Assembly: GCA_022483465.1 (NCBI GenBank)
Contig: JAKVNF010000001.1
Span: forward strand, 558,001-622,000
Source: Lachnospiraceae bacterium
Lineage (GTDB): Bacteria > Bacillota > Clostridia > Lachnospirales > Lachnospiraceae
Length of the DNA stretch: 64,000 nt
Direction: 5' to 3'
The notes under the pieces: model-generated
What the model saw: only the letters and a program-made list of their open reading frames with translations
What the model was told of the DNA's origin: nothing
Database searches by the model: none
Translations under genes and position numbers: made by a program
Part shown: one piece after another, positions 34,201-42,437 of the stretch
Layout of the letters: each line of letters begins with the position of its first letter
Numbering within the stretch: position 1 is the first letter of the stretch

Positions 34201-35402
34201 TTACGCAAGGATGGATTGTCGATTCCGGACACCCACAATGTTCCAAGAAGCCATATGTTCATAGCTCCGACGCGATCATCGTTGGTACGAAAACCGCATC
34301 TGTCACAATGATATGCGTGCATCTTGTGATCGCGGTTTTCCTTGTGGATACGTCCGCAGCGAGGGCATCTTTGCGATGTATAGCTGGCATCGACTTTTAT
34401 TACTTCGCTTCCAGCTTCATGAGCTTTATACGTGAGTTTTGTCTCTAAATCGTAGAATGCCCAGTTGCGCAGATCGTGCGTCTGCTGTTTTGAATGGAAA
34501 TTGCCAGCATCCGTAGACACATCTTTCAGATCTTCGAGGGTGAACAGTGTACCGGGCCCATATTTCGTAACGAGTGCCTTACTGAGCTGATGGTTAACAT
34601 CAGCCATCCAACGGTTCTCTCGTCCGGAAATGCGCTTTAAGGCCCGCTTTGCTGACTTCGTTCCTCTTGATTGAAGCTGTGCCCTGACTGAATCAAACTT
34701 CCTGCGTTTTGAAAGGATCTGTTTACCTGATACGAAACGCGTTTGCTGAGCGGTATCAAACGTGGTGTCGATAAATCTGAGGCCACGATCAATACCGACG
34801 ACGCATTTCGTGTCGTCTCTCTGAAAATCAGGTGCGTCCTTTGTGGCCGAAATATGCAGATACCAGTTTCTCTTGACATTGACCAGCTTTGCCGTGCCGA
34901 ATTTCCACGTACCATCAAAGAATTTGTTCATGGCTTTCGGAACCGTAAAGGAACACACAACCCGTTTTCCAAGCGTGTTGATAGAGATTTTGGAACCATT
35001 ATCAACAAAACTGTAATCCCGGTTGCGCACCAAATCGGCCTGCGGTCTGTGAAAATGCAGAGGCTTGGCAAGCCATGTCATATCTCGTTCGGCAGAGTAC
35101 CATTTCCCATCAGCCGAGAATTTGACAGGCTTACCCTTCATCTGCGTGTCAACGGTTTGATATCTGGCAGTTACCGTGCGGATAGCAGACTGTGCCATTT
35201 GGGATTTCAACCGGAAAGATTCTCGCAGATGGGAATACAATTCTTTTGACAGCACTACAGAATTGACAACAAAATCGTGGTCAAAAATATACTGGGAGAT
35301 ATCGTCACAAGCCAGCATGTATTGATACGCAGTGTCTGCGAAAGCCTGACCGCTTGCATCGTCCGTATTCAGTTTGAGCTTTAGTACCACGGCAAGCTGC
35401 AT
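34179..35402 (-). CDS. tnpB: TnpB RNA-guided nuclease, element 1
   Basis: A 407-residue TnpB with all RuvC residues in place: D205 in VVGIDRGL, E290 in LFTLEDLKDV and D376 in TNDDRVGAMN. A zinc-binding set sits between the last two (C346, C349, C366, C369). Length is typical. TnpB proteins cut DNA using an omega RNA made from the 3' end of the element, which favours retention of the element. The start is at 35400-35402. Its partner tnpA is frameshifted, so this nuclease may persist without mobility. The GC content is lower than the host's, showing foreign origin. Confidence 0.93.
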   Translation of the reverse strand: MQLAVVLKLKLNTDDASGQAFADTAYQYMLACDDISQYIFDHDFVVNSVVLSKELYSHLRESFRLKSQMAQSAIRTVTARYQTVDTQMKGKPVKFSADGKWYSAERDMTWLAKPLHFHRPQADLVRNRDYSFVDNGSKISINTLGKRVVCSFTVPKAMNKFFDGTWKFGTAKLVNVKRNWYLHISATKDAPDFQRDDTKCVVGIDRGLRFIDTTFDTAQQTRFVSGKQILSKRRKFDSVRAQLQSRGTKSAKRALKRISGRENRWMADVNHQLSKALVTKYGPGTLFTLEDLKDVSTDAGNFHSKQQTHDLRNWAFYDLETKLTYKAHEAGSEVIKVDASYTSQRCPRCGRIHKENRDHKMHAYHCDRCGFRTNDDRVGAMNIWLLGTLWVSGIDNPSLRNSQTRNA

Positions 35403-35481
35403 ACCATTTGTCCTTTCAATACAATGACATTATATCTCATATTATATTGAAATACAACTGTTTGTTCAGTATCATTACTGC

Positions 35482-35912
35482 ATGAAAAGGAATTTTGTGC
35501 AGCGCAACAAACAAGACGGTTATCATCATCGTAGCCATAACAAAACAAAACTGCTGGTACATATTGTATTGGTCACCAAATACCGCAAACCAATATTAGT
35601 TGGAAATTGTCGTATCACTGTTAAACAGCTGTTGTACGAAAGTGCAGAACGTCATCACTGGTATATTCAAGCAATGAAGACCGACAGAGACCACATACAT
35701 ATTCTTCTTCAATATCCGCCGAACGACAGCATCAAACGTATCGTCAGTATTTTGAAACAGGAAAGTACCTATCATGTCAGCAAACGTATGCTGCTTTCTT
35801 GGGAAACTATTATTGGACTGAACATACATTGTGGTCAGATGGTTATTTTGCGGCAAGTGTCGGAGATGCCTCATCGGAGACCATTCAGGAATATATCGCC
35901 AATCAGGGTTAA
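35482..35912 (+). pseudogene. tnpA: IS200-type transposase TnpA, frameshifted
   Basis: The first 105 or so codons match an IS200/IS605 Y1 transposase, with the HUH motif in DRDHIHILLQY and the helix SIKRIVSILKQESTYHV. At about 35793-35803 the frame changes. The correct continuation (NYYWTEHTLWSDGYF, ending SSETIQEYIANQG with the catalytic Tyr) lies in another frame and stops at 35912. As written, the reading frame with the HUH lacks the catalytic tyrosine, so it is inactive unless ribosomes slip there. It is divergent from tnpB. Confidence 0.82.
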
Positions 35913-35965
35913 TAAAAACGCCCCTAAAGGGGCGACGTTTCCTCATAAAATTGATGAATTTTTGG

Positions 35966-36511
35966 TCAAACGGTCATTTCTACGGCCTGTTCGCGCCTGG
36001 CAGGGGTTCCGACCTGTGCCAGGTACCAGATGAGAAACTTCGTGTCCCGTTCCGTGCAGTGGCGCTCGGAGAGGGAATGGAGGTTTGCCGCGGCGGCTTC
36101 CTCCGGGTCTGCCCAGACCGCGGAAAACCCGAGGGCCTTCTCGCTGTCGGTCAGATGGAGCGGCGCGGGGGCCACCTCGTCCCCGGCTTCTACTTCATAA
36201 AAGTAGGTATGCCGCTCAAAGCGCTTTTGGGGGTCGCAGACATCCCGCCGCTTTTCGACGGTCTCGCCGATCTCCCTTGCGGTCTTTGTCAGGATCGAGA
36301 GCCCTGTCTCCTCCCAGACCTCCCTGGCGAGGGCGGTCATACGATCCTCCCCCGGGGCCATTCCGCCGCCCGGGATCTTGTAGTCCCCGGAGGCAGCCCG
36401 CTGCATCGCCAGCTTCCCGTCCCGCCAGATCAGGGCGCGCACCGTGGTGCGCAGCTCCAACGGCATGTCCTCGGTGTAGTTCTTCTCATCCAGCACAAAG
36501 ATCGTCTTCAT
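35966..36511 (-). CDS. NUDIX hydrolase
   Basis: A 181-residue pyrophosphohydrolase. The Nudix box is complete (GGGMAPGEDRMTALAREVWE followed by ETG, about residues 48-70), with the metal-binding Glu residues present. The N-terminal strands (TTVRALIWRDGKLAMQRA) fit the fold. The substrate could be an oxidised nucleotide or another nucleoside diphosphate derivative; it cannot be told. The ATG is at 36509-36511. The C-terminus ends about 25 bp from the IS605 element 1 hairpin, so the insertion lies immediately downstream. Confidence 0.88.
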   Translation of the reverse strand: MKTIFVLDEKNYTEDMPLELRTTVRALIWRDGKLAMQRAASGDYKIPGGGMAPGEDRMTALAREVWEETGLSILTKTAREIGETVEKRRDVCDPQKRFERHTYFYEVEAGDEVAPAPLHLTDSEKALGFSAVWADPEEAAAANLHSLSERHCTERDTKFLIWYLAQVGTPARREQAVEMTV

Positions 36512-36733
36512 AGCCGTCCCCCCGGGCCTTCCCGCCCTGCGAATCCGGAGTATCGATGGAAGTTAACAGACATTTTACGGAGAAGGCCGCAAGATTGCAA
36601 GGTTTTACCACATTTTTTCACATATTTTTCATCTGCTTTATTTTCCATTCCCGGCCCGCAAAGTTTCCCCGCTTCGTGCTATCATGTGCAGTGCGGCGCA
36701 TGAGGCGCCGCGGGAAAGAAAGGCTGACAGCAT

Positions 36734-38047
36734 ATGCATCGATTTTGGAACCACTCGGACAAGCGCCCCGCCCCGGCGGGGCTCCTCCTCCTTTTTCTCC
36801 TTTTGTTTCTCCTTCCGGGGCGCGGCGCCTGGGCCGGAACGGTGACCTTTTCCGCAAACGGTGGAACCGGCACCATGGAGGACGTGACAACCAGCGCATC
36901 CTCCGACACTCTCCCCGCCTGCCGCTACACCCGCTACGGCTACATCTTCCGCGGCTGGGTGACGGACCTCTCCCATGAGACACCCGACTACGACGACCAG
37001 GCAGAGGTTCCGACCGATGAAAACCTGACCCTCTACGCCCTCTGGGAGCCCCAGCTCTACATCGTCCACTTTGACGCCAATGGGGGACTCGGCAGTATGT
37101 CCGACATCTACGGAATCTACAACGAGCCCCTGACACTCCCGAAGAGCACCTTCACCACAACGAAGTTTCTCTTTAACGGCTGGATCGACACCTCCACCGG
37201 GGCGCGCTATGCGGACGGGGGGACCGTCGAAAACTTAAAGTCCGGCAGCACCTACTCCCGCAAGATCCTCACCGTCGACGCGGGAAAGCCAAAGAACACC
37301 AAGTACTCCTTCCAGTCGACGCAGGGGTCCTGCGTCTATGACGAGGACGGGACGAGGTACCTCGTCACCGCGGCCTCCATCAACGACAGAGCCTACTACA
37401 AGGGGAATCTCTCCCACTACGAGACCGTGCTGACCAAGTACGACCTCTCCACCGGCGAGGTGGTGGCAAGGGCAAGGAACCTCGACTTTGACCACGGGAA
37501 CGGGATCTGCTACTCCCCGGAGAGCGGCCACCTCTACATCGCAGAGGGCGGGACCCTGGACGGGTATCCCAGCGGCGTCATGGAGGTGGATCAGAACTTA
37601 AAGGAGGTGAAGCACTACACGTTTCCCCTCCTCAACAACATCTGGGCCATCGCCTATGCGGATCACCACTTCTACCTGATCGGCAAGAATGAGAACTCCC
37701 GCAACTCCCTGTGCGTCCTAAACGACGACATGCAGACCCTCTCCATCACGGAGCTGGACAACTACTACACGAACTTCTCCTCCCAGGGGATCGCGGCGGA
37801 CGCAAACTTCATCTATGCCCTGAGCGCCGGCTTCAAGACCTACGAGTGGAAGTCCAAGCAGCGGATCAACGTCTTCACCCACGACGGCACCTACGTGGGG
37901 GTGTGGACCTTCGACATCCCGGAGGAGGCGGAGGACATCACCGTGGTGGACCAGTACGCCTACATCACCACCAACGAGAAGAACGAGTCCACCCTCTACC
38001 GGACGCGCCTTCCCGAGACGACGCTGACGGCGATCTGGAAAAAGTAG
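36734..38047 (+). CDS. Exported InlB-repeat / beta-propeller-like protein
   Basis: A 437-residue secreted protein. A signal peptide covers about 1-34 (hydrophobic LLLLFLLLFLLPG, cut near GAWAG). Two Listeria-Bacteroides (InlB B-type) repeats follow: about 36-103 (VTFSANGGTGTMEDV to LTLYALWEP) and about 107-170 (YIVHFDANGGLGSM). The remaining 250 residues show repeated strands such as SHYETVLTKYDLSTGEVV and SGHLYIAEGG, suggesting a propeller. There is no LPXTG or choline-binding end. It is probably an extracellular binding protein, with unknown ligand. It lies 15 bp upstream of the CLC gene. Confidence 0.75.
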   Translation: MHRFWNHSDKRPAPAGLLLLFLLLFLLPGRGAWAGTVTFSANGGTGTMEDVTTSASSDTLPACRYTRYGYIFRGWVTDLSHETPDYDDQAEVPTDENLTLYALWEPQLYIVHFDANGGLGSMSDIYGIYNEPLTLPKSTFTTTKFLFNGWIDTSTGARYADGGTVENLKSGSTYSRKILTVDAGKPKNTKYSFQSTQGSCVYDEDGTRYLVTAASINDRAYYKGNLSHYETVLTKYDLSTGEVVARARNLDFDHGNGICYSPESGHLYIAEGGTLDGYPSGVMEVDQNLKEVKHYTFPLLNNIWAIAYADHHFYLIGKNENSRNSLCVLNDDMQTLSITELDNYYTNFSSQGIAADANFIYALSAGFKTYEWKSKQRINVFTHDGTYVGVWTFDIPEEAEDITVVDQYAYITTNEKNESTLYRTRLPETTLTAIWKK

Positions 38048-38062
38048 AAAGGAACATTCCCT

Positions 38063-39337
38063 ATGATCTCAAAAGGACAGCTGAAGCAGCGCCTTGCCAC
38101 CACGGGCTCGAGATGGTGGTTCGTCCTCCGGTGGGTGGCCTTTGCCCTGGTCTGCGGCGTGGTGCTGGGCCTCGTGGGCGGCGCCTTCGCAAAGCTCATC
38201 GACCTCGCGGGGGACGTTCGGACGGCGCACCCTGCCTTTCTCCTCCTTCTTCCCGTGGGGGCGCTTTTGATCCACGGGTTCTATAAGGCGATCCGGGCGG
38301 ATGACACCGGCACAAACCTCATCCTCTCCTCGGTGCAGTCCGGGCAGGCGGTGCCGCTTCGGCTCGCCCCGGCGATCTTCTTCTCCACGGTGTTCTCGCA
38401 CCTGTGCGGCGCCTCCGTGGGCAGAGAGGGGGCGGCGCTCCAGCTCGGCGGCTCTGTCTCCAGCGCCCTGGGAAAGATCTTTCACCTGCACCGGGACGAT
38501 CACCACGTGATGGTGATGTGCGGCATGTCGGCGGCCTTCTCCGCGATCTTTGCGACCCCCATGTCCGCCGCGGTCTTCTCCATGGAGGTCGTGAACGTGG
38601 GCATCATGCACTACGCGGCGCTCCTGCCGTGCATCGTCTCCTCCCTGACGGCAAGGGCCGTCGCCCGGGCGGTTTTTGACCTTCCGGATGCCAGGTACGC
38701 GGTCACCTCGATCCCCACCCTCTCCTTTGGAACCGCGGTGGAGGCGGGGGTCTTCGGCCTCGCCTGCGGCTTTGTCTGCATCCTCTACTGCTCCTGCCTG
38801 CACCACGCAGAGACCGGGTTCCAAAAGAGGATCAAGTCCCCAGCCCTGCGGGCCGTGATCCTGGGAGCGCTCCTTCTTGGCATGACGTACCTCTCCGGCG
38901 GACAGACCTTCAACGGCACCGGGTCGTCTGTCATCGGGGATGCGATCTTCGGGGTGTCCCTTCCCTGGTACTACCTCCTTGTGAAGATCCTCTTCACCTC
39001 CCTCTCCCTGGCGGCCGGCTACAAGGGCGGCGAGATCGTCCCCGCCCTGTTTGTGGGCTCCTGCCTTGGGAACCTGACCGGGGCCTTCTTCCCCGCCTGC
39101 GGCAGGAGCCTTCTGGCGGCCTGCGGCATCGGCGCCGCCTTCTGCGGCGTGACGAACAGCCCGATCACGGCGCTTCTCATCTGCCTGGACCTCTTCGGCA
39201 TGGACGGAGCCCCCTACTACCTGCTGGCTGTCGCGGTCTCGTACCTCGCCTCCGGCTACTACGGCCTCTACAACACCCAGAAGATCGCCTGGCCCAAGTA
39301 CCGGGCGGGGTTCCCGGAGAGCGGGGAGAAGAACTGA
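38063..39337 (+). CDS. CLC-family anion transporter, possibly fluoride type
   Basis: A 424-residue membrane protein with about ten hydrophobic helices. CLC landmarks are GREGAALQLGGSVSS (about 117-131, with the gating Glu), YKGGEIVPALFVG and GAAFCGVTNSPITALL. At the usual GSGIP selectivity motif it reads DDTGTNLILSSV, without the Ser and Pro of chloride-type CLCs; this resembles the CLC-F fluoride/proton antiporters. RBS AAAGGA precedes the ATG by 9 nt. No fluoride riboswitch is seen upstream; the gene follows the InlB-repeat gene by 15 bp and is likely read with it. Confidence 0.85.
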   Translation: MISKGQLKQRLATTGSRWWFVLRWVAFALVCGVVLGLVGGAFAKLIDLAGDVRTAHPAFLLLLPVGALLIHGFYKAIRADDTGTNLILSSVQSGQAVPLRLAPAIFFSTVFSHLCGASVGREGAALQLGGSVSSALGKIFHLHRDDHHVMVMCGMSAAFSAIFATPMSAAVFSMEVVNVGIMHYAALLPCIVSSLTARAVARAVFDLPDARYAVTSIPTLSFGTAVEAGVFGLACGFVCILYCSCLHHAETGFQKRIKSPALRAVILGALLLGMTYLSGGQTFNGTGSSVIGDAIFGVSLPWYYLLVKILFTSLSLAAGYKGGEIVPALFVGSCLGNLTGAFFPACGRSLLAACGIGAAFCGVTNSPITALLICLDLFGMDGAPYYLLAVAVSYLASGYYGLYNTQKIAWPKYRAGFPESGEKN

Positions 39338-39377
39338 ACCGGGGTCTTCCCAGATCGTTTCGCTCGACAATTCTTCC

Positions 39378-39401
39378 ATCCGGCAGGACACCCTGCCGGA
39401 T
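39378..39401 (+). terminator. Possible terminator after the CLC gene
   Basis: A 10-bp perfect stem (39378-39387 with 39392-39401) with a 4-nt loop, followed by a pyrimidine-rich but interrupted T-tract. Confidence 0.55.
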
Positions 39402-39412
39402 TTCTGCTTCTG

Positions 39413-39455
39413 TCCTGCCGTTGCAGGGCCTGATAAGATAGCTCTATACACGCTG
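39413..39455 (+). promoter_or_regulatory. Possible promoter of the TetR-type gene
   Basis: TTGCAG and TATACA are about 18 bp apart within this stretch, shortly before the regulator start at 39472. Sequence match only. Confidence 0.35.
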
Positions 39456-39471
39456 GGAAGGAGGGATCGGC

Positions 39472-40050
39472 ATGGAAGAAGCGCACAGCGACCTCAGGGT
39501 TGCGAGAACCCGAAAGGCCATCCGGGACGCATTCTGCGAGATGGTGATGGAGAAGGAGGCATCCCGGATCACGGTGAAGGAGCTGGCCGAGCGGGCCGGC
39601 ATCCACCGAAAGACCTTCTACCTCCACTACACGACGATCGAGGCGCTCTACGAGGATGTCCTCGGGGACATCAGCAGCGCCTACTGCAGAAAGATCGACA
39701 AGATCCCGAAGGATGCGCCCTTCCACGAGGTGAACGAGGTCTTCTTCCGGTTCTTTGCTGCCCAGCCGCCCTATGTCGAAAAGCTGATCTGCGATCCCAG
39801 CTACCGGGACTTCGCGGAAAAACTATTTCTCGCCACGAAAGTCCACAACCGAAGCCGCTACAACCCCTATGCCGCCTACTCGGAAAAGGCCCAGAACATC
39901 ATCAACACGTTCCTGTGCCTCGGCTCGGTGAACGTCTACCGCCAGTGGGTGCGGGATGGGAAGGCCCTCCCCCTGGAGGAGCTGATCGCCCTGACCGATG
40001 ACCTCTTTGAGCACGGCGTCGCCCGCATCCGGGAGCAGGCGGGCACATGA
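39472..40050 (+). CDS. TetR/AcrR-family transcriptional regulator
   Basis: A 192-residue regulator. The N-terminal DNA-binding domain (about 8-58) is typical: TRKAIRDAFCEMVMEKEASRIT followed by VKELAERAGIHRKTFYLHYTTIEALYEDV. The C-terminal ligand domain is helical and not assignable. A GGAGG-like site lies before the ATG. The target genes are not clear; the CLC gene upstream and the broken LysR gene 22 bp downstream are candidates by proximity only. Confidence 0.88.
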   Translation: MEEAHSDLRVARTRKAIRDAFCEMVMEKEASRITVKELAERAGIHRKTFYLHYTTIEALYEDVLGDISSAYCRKIDKIPKDAPFHEVNEVFFRFFAAQPPYVEKLICDPSYRDFAEKLFLATKVHNRSRYNPYAAYSEKAQNIINTFLCLGSVNVYRQWVRDGKALPLEELIALTDDLFEHGVARIREQAGT

Positions 40051-40071
40051 GCGCGGCGGAAAGGAGCCAAC

Positions 40072-40933
40072 ATGCTGATTGAGACCGCTCTCCCGGAACA
40101 GCTCGATGCCTTTGGCCGCTGCGGGACCCTCTCCGCCGCGGCCAAGGAGCTCCACCTCTCCCAGCCCGCCCTGACCAGGGCCATAAAGCGGCTGGAGGAG
40201 CTGGTCGTCCCCTGTTTGACCGGAGCGCCAACCGCCTCACCCTAAACGAGACGGGGCAGCTGCCGGCAAGGCGGGGGAGGTGCTTGCGAGCGGCCGGGCC
40301 CTCGTGGAGGAAGTGCGCGCCTTTGACCTTCGGCAGCGCACGATCCGCCTCGCCGCCTGCGCCCCGGCGCCGCTTCGCCTCCTTCGGGATCTTCTTGCAG
40401 AGCTATCCCCGAGCCGCCACCTCACCTGCGGCATTCGGGAGGAGGACGCGGCGGCAAAAGACCTCCCTGCCGGGCACCTGGACCTTGCGGTCTTTCGTGC
40501 GCCGGCGGAGGATCCGCTCCTTGTCTCCGCGGTCTGCTGCCGGGAGCAGCTCTGCGTCCTCGTGCCGCCGGGGCATCCGCTCGCCGAGAAGTCCGCGCTC
40601 TTGTTCCGGGATCTTGCCGGGGTGCTCATGCTGCAGTACAAGGACGCCGGCTTCTGAGTGGACCTCTGCCGCAGGAAGATCCCGGACGCCCGCCTCATCC
40701 TGCAGGAGGACCGGAAGGCCTTTTTGGAGCTCGCCTCCACCTCGGCCCTGCCCAGGTTCTACACAGCGCTCTTCAACCGGTTTAAAGCCCAGGACGTCTC
40801 CGGGCAGCGGATCCTCCCCATCGAGGACCCGGAGGCCAGCGTCACCTACCACCTCGCCACAAGGCGGGAGGACATAGCAAGGTATCGGGCGCTCTTTGAT
40901 AGGCTTCCCGGGGCAGTACAGGCCCGCTCCTGA
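40072..40933 (+). pseudogene. LysR-family regulator, broken
   Basis: The N-terminal helix-turn-helix is intact for about 45 residues (MLIETALPEQLDAFGRCGTL, SAAAKELHLSQPALTRAIKR). A one-base loss near 40205 moves the expected RPLFDRSANRLTLNETGQL into another frame. A second shift near 40265 restores a frame (KAGEVLASGRALV onward), and a TGA at 40655-40657 interrupts the effector domain, which then continues to 40933. Three lesions make it a clear pseudogene. The terminator after it has been entered by a MITE copy. Confidence 0.9.
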
Positions 40934-40956
40934 ACAGGCACAACACAAGACAAAAT

Positions 40957-41002
40957 AAGACAACACGGCATTGGATCCTGTGATCCTTCGCCGTGTTGTC
41001 TT
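40957..41002 (+). terminator. Terminator interrupted by a MITE
   Basis: A 13-bp stem (40957-40969 with 40990-41002) whose T-tract is cut by the repeat at 41004. The rest of the T-tract (TTGTCTTTTT) reappears after the element at 41312. It originally served the LysR gene and the convergent DUF488 gene. Confidence 0.85.
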
Positions 41003-41003
41003 T

Positions 41004-41311
41004 GGCGTTAGTAAAGAACCGGGTTGACGGGTTCCATACCACAACCTCCATGGTGAACTCTCGACGCGATAATGTCTGATGAAGATATAGAATCCCCATT
41101 TGGAGCTCTTTTCTTCTCTGCATAATGCCTATCTTGTTATTTATAGTCACATGCTCGGCAAGTGGGTGTATGCTTTTAGGCAATCTAGGTGATGCTTTGT
41201 TACATGATGCAACACAGCACGGATAGGAGTGTACCCAGCTCGAGCTCAAAGTGAGGGATTAGTGGTCTCATGCTAGGCGATCGCTTATCAACCCGTTTCT
41301 TAACTAACGCC
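41004..41311. mobile_element. MITE-like 308-bp repeat, copy 1
   Basis: Ends GGCGTTAGTAAAGAACCGGG and its near-reverse-complement (about 24-bp imperfect inverted repeats with two mismatches). It is flanked by the 8-bp direct repeat TTGTCTTT (40996-41003 and 41312-41319). It differs from copy 2 at about four positions and from copy 3 at about eight. No transposase is encoded; an open but unconvincing 81-codon frame spans it on the minus strand. Confidence 0.92.
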
Positions 41312-41319
41312 TTGTCTTT

Positions 41320-41760
41320 TTATGTCTCGTCTTTGGTGTTTTGGCCCTGCAGAAGGTCGAGCAGCGCCTCGCTGTGGCTTCTTCTCTTCTTCGTGGCAGT
41401 GCCAAGAAGGCACACGTGCCGGTACTGGCCGTAGCGGCTCTCCACATAAGACTTGACGTTCCCCGCCTGCATCTCCTTCTCGTATCCCGCCCGGTACCCG
41501 TCCCAGTCGGTGACGTGGTCCTGGTAGCCCTTTAGAAGGTCCGGGGAGGGGGCAAGCCGCACGTCGTGGACGTAGGCCGCCCCCGTCAGGGCGGGGACCA
41601 GGTAGGCGAGGTCCCGCTCCTTCGTAAACCCGCAGAGCTGATTCGAATTGTGCAGCCGAATATCCAGCACCAGGTCCGTGTGGTGGTCCTTCAGTGCTGT
41701 AAAGAACGCCTCCGCGCTGGTCTCATAGGCGCTCAGAGTAAAAAATTCCGTGTCCTTCAT
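41320..41760 (-). CDS. DUF488-family protein
   Basis: A 146-residue cytoplasmic protein with the DUF488 pattern: an N-terminal FFTLSAYETSAEAFFTALKD, LVLDIRLHNSNQLCGFTKERDL, AYVHDVRLAPSPDLLKGYQ, and a late CLLGTATKKRRSHSEAL. The function of the family is not established. The start at 41758-41760 has GGGAGG 5 nt upstream. Its stop lies 9 bp from MITE copy 1, which has separated the gene from most of its terminator. Confidence 0.85.
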   Translation of the reverse strand: MKDTEFFTLSAYETSAEAFFTALKDHHTDLVLDIRLHNSNQLCGFTKERDLAYLVPALTGAAYVHDVRLAPSPDLLKGYQDHVTDWDGYRAGYEKEMQAGNVKSYVESRYGQYRHVCLLGTATKKRRSHSEALLDLLQGQNTKDET

Positions 41761-41847
41761 CGCTGCCTCCCGGGCCCGGCATCCTCCGGGCCTCATGATG
41801 ACAGCGTAACACCAGACGCACTTTGATTTCGTTGCAACGGCAACGCA

Positions 41848-42165
41848 TCACCCCGCGTGCGCCCGCTTCTCTTCCATCTCAAAGGGCGCCGGCTTTCCGC
41901 AGCAATACCCCTGCAGGAGCTCACACCCAGCCTCGGAGAGGAAGGCCGCCTACTCTCTCGTCTCCACGCCCTCTGCCAGGGTGTGGATGCCAAGGTCCGC
42001 GGCGCAGTCCAAAATTCCCTTGACGATGCGCCTTGCCGCGCTGCTTGCGCCGTCCAACTGCCCGCCCTCGTAGGTATAGACCGCCATCGGCACGGGCAGA
42101 ATCTCCAGTGCCCGCCTCACGTCGTCCGAAATCGCTTCGCTTGTCTGCTTCGTGTTGTCTTCCAT
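41848..42165 (-). pseudogene. Remnant of a cyclic-di-GMP (EAL) protein with internal deletion
   Basis: The first 40 codons resemble the beginning of a GGDEF/EAL protein (DVRRALEILPVPMAVYTYEGG). They pass directly into the end of an EAL domain (ILDCAADLGIHTLAEGVETRE), so the middle of the gene has been deleted. A TAG follows VETRE, after which the frame continues with the usual EAL ending (EAGCELLQGYCCGKPAPFE) to a TGA at 41848. It has no catalytic centre. It adjoins IS605 element 2, which may have mediated the loss. Confidence 0.8.
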
Positions 42166-42239
42166 ACTGCGCTCCTGCTGTCTGTCAATCCAGGCAGCGC
42201 CCTCTCTTTCTGCAGCCTGTGCCTGCTTCCCAGTGTGAA

Positions 42240-42437
42240 CTACCCGCAGTTAAAACTGCGGGCTTCGGTGGTTTTTCCACCTCATTTGAGTTGCCTTCAA
42301 CGGTGTCTTATACACAGATGGCTGTGATGCGCCGGAAATCTGAGGCCTAGCCCCATCCGAACCGGATGGTTGGTGCGCCGTTGCTTCTCTATTCACCGCT
42401 TTCGCGGGCAGTCACGGCGATTGATGTTTCTATATGG
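42240..42437 (-). ncRNA. Probable omega RNA region of TnpB element 2
   Basis: The segment between the tnpB stop and the right-end hairpin corresponds to the guide-RNA scaffold of IS605 elements. It has several inverted repeats (for example 42243-42262 and around 42350-42390). Inferred from position. Confidence 0.45.

Larger units (their letters stand above)
33999..35940. mobile_element. IS200/IS605-family element 1, divergent tnpA and tnpB
   Basis: tnpB (minus) and a frameshifted tnpA (plus) are divergent and 79 bp apart. Each outer end has a hairpin with a TAAA loop: 34005-34020 beyond the tnpB 3' end and 35919-35934 beyond the tnpA 3' end. The interior is clearly lower in GC than its surroundings. 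No terminal inverted repeats or target duplications are expected for this family, so the exact ends are uncertain by some tens of bases. Confidence 0.8.

Noticed and set aside
34200-35402. Element 1 TnpB as a Cas12f-like effector with CRISPR
   Set aside because: Length, neighbouring tnpA and end hairpins are those of an IS605 element, and no array is present.
37900-38063. A fluoride riboswitch upstream of the CLC gene
   Set aside because: The spacing to the preceding gene is 15 bp and no crcB-like motif is visible there.
40980-41320. A group II intron or retron remnant around the repeats
   Set aside because: No reverse transcriptase and no domain V-like hairpin; the ends and duplications fit DNA transposition.
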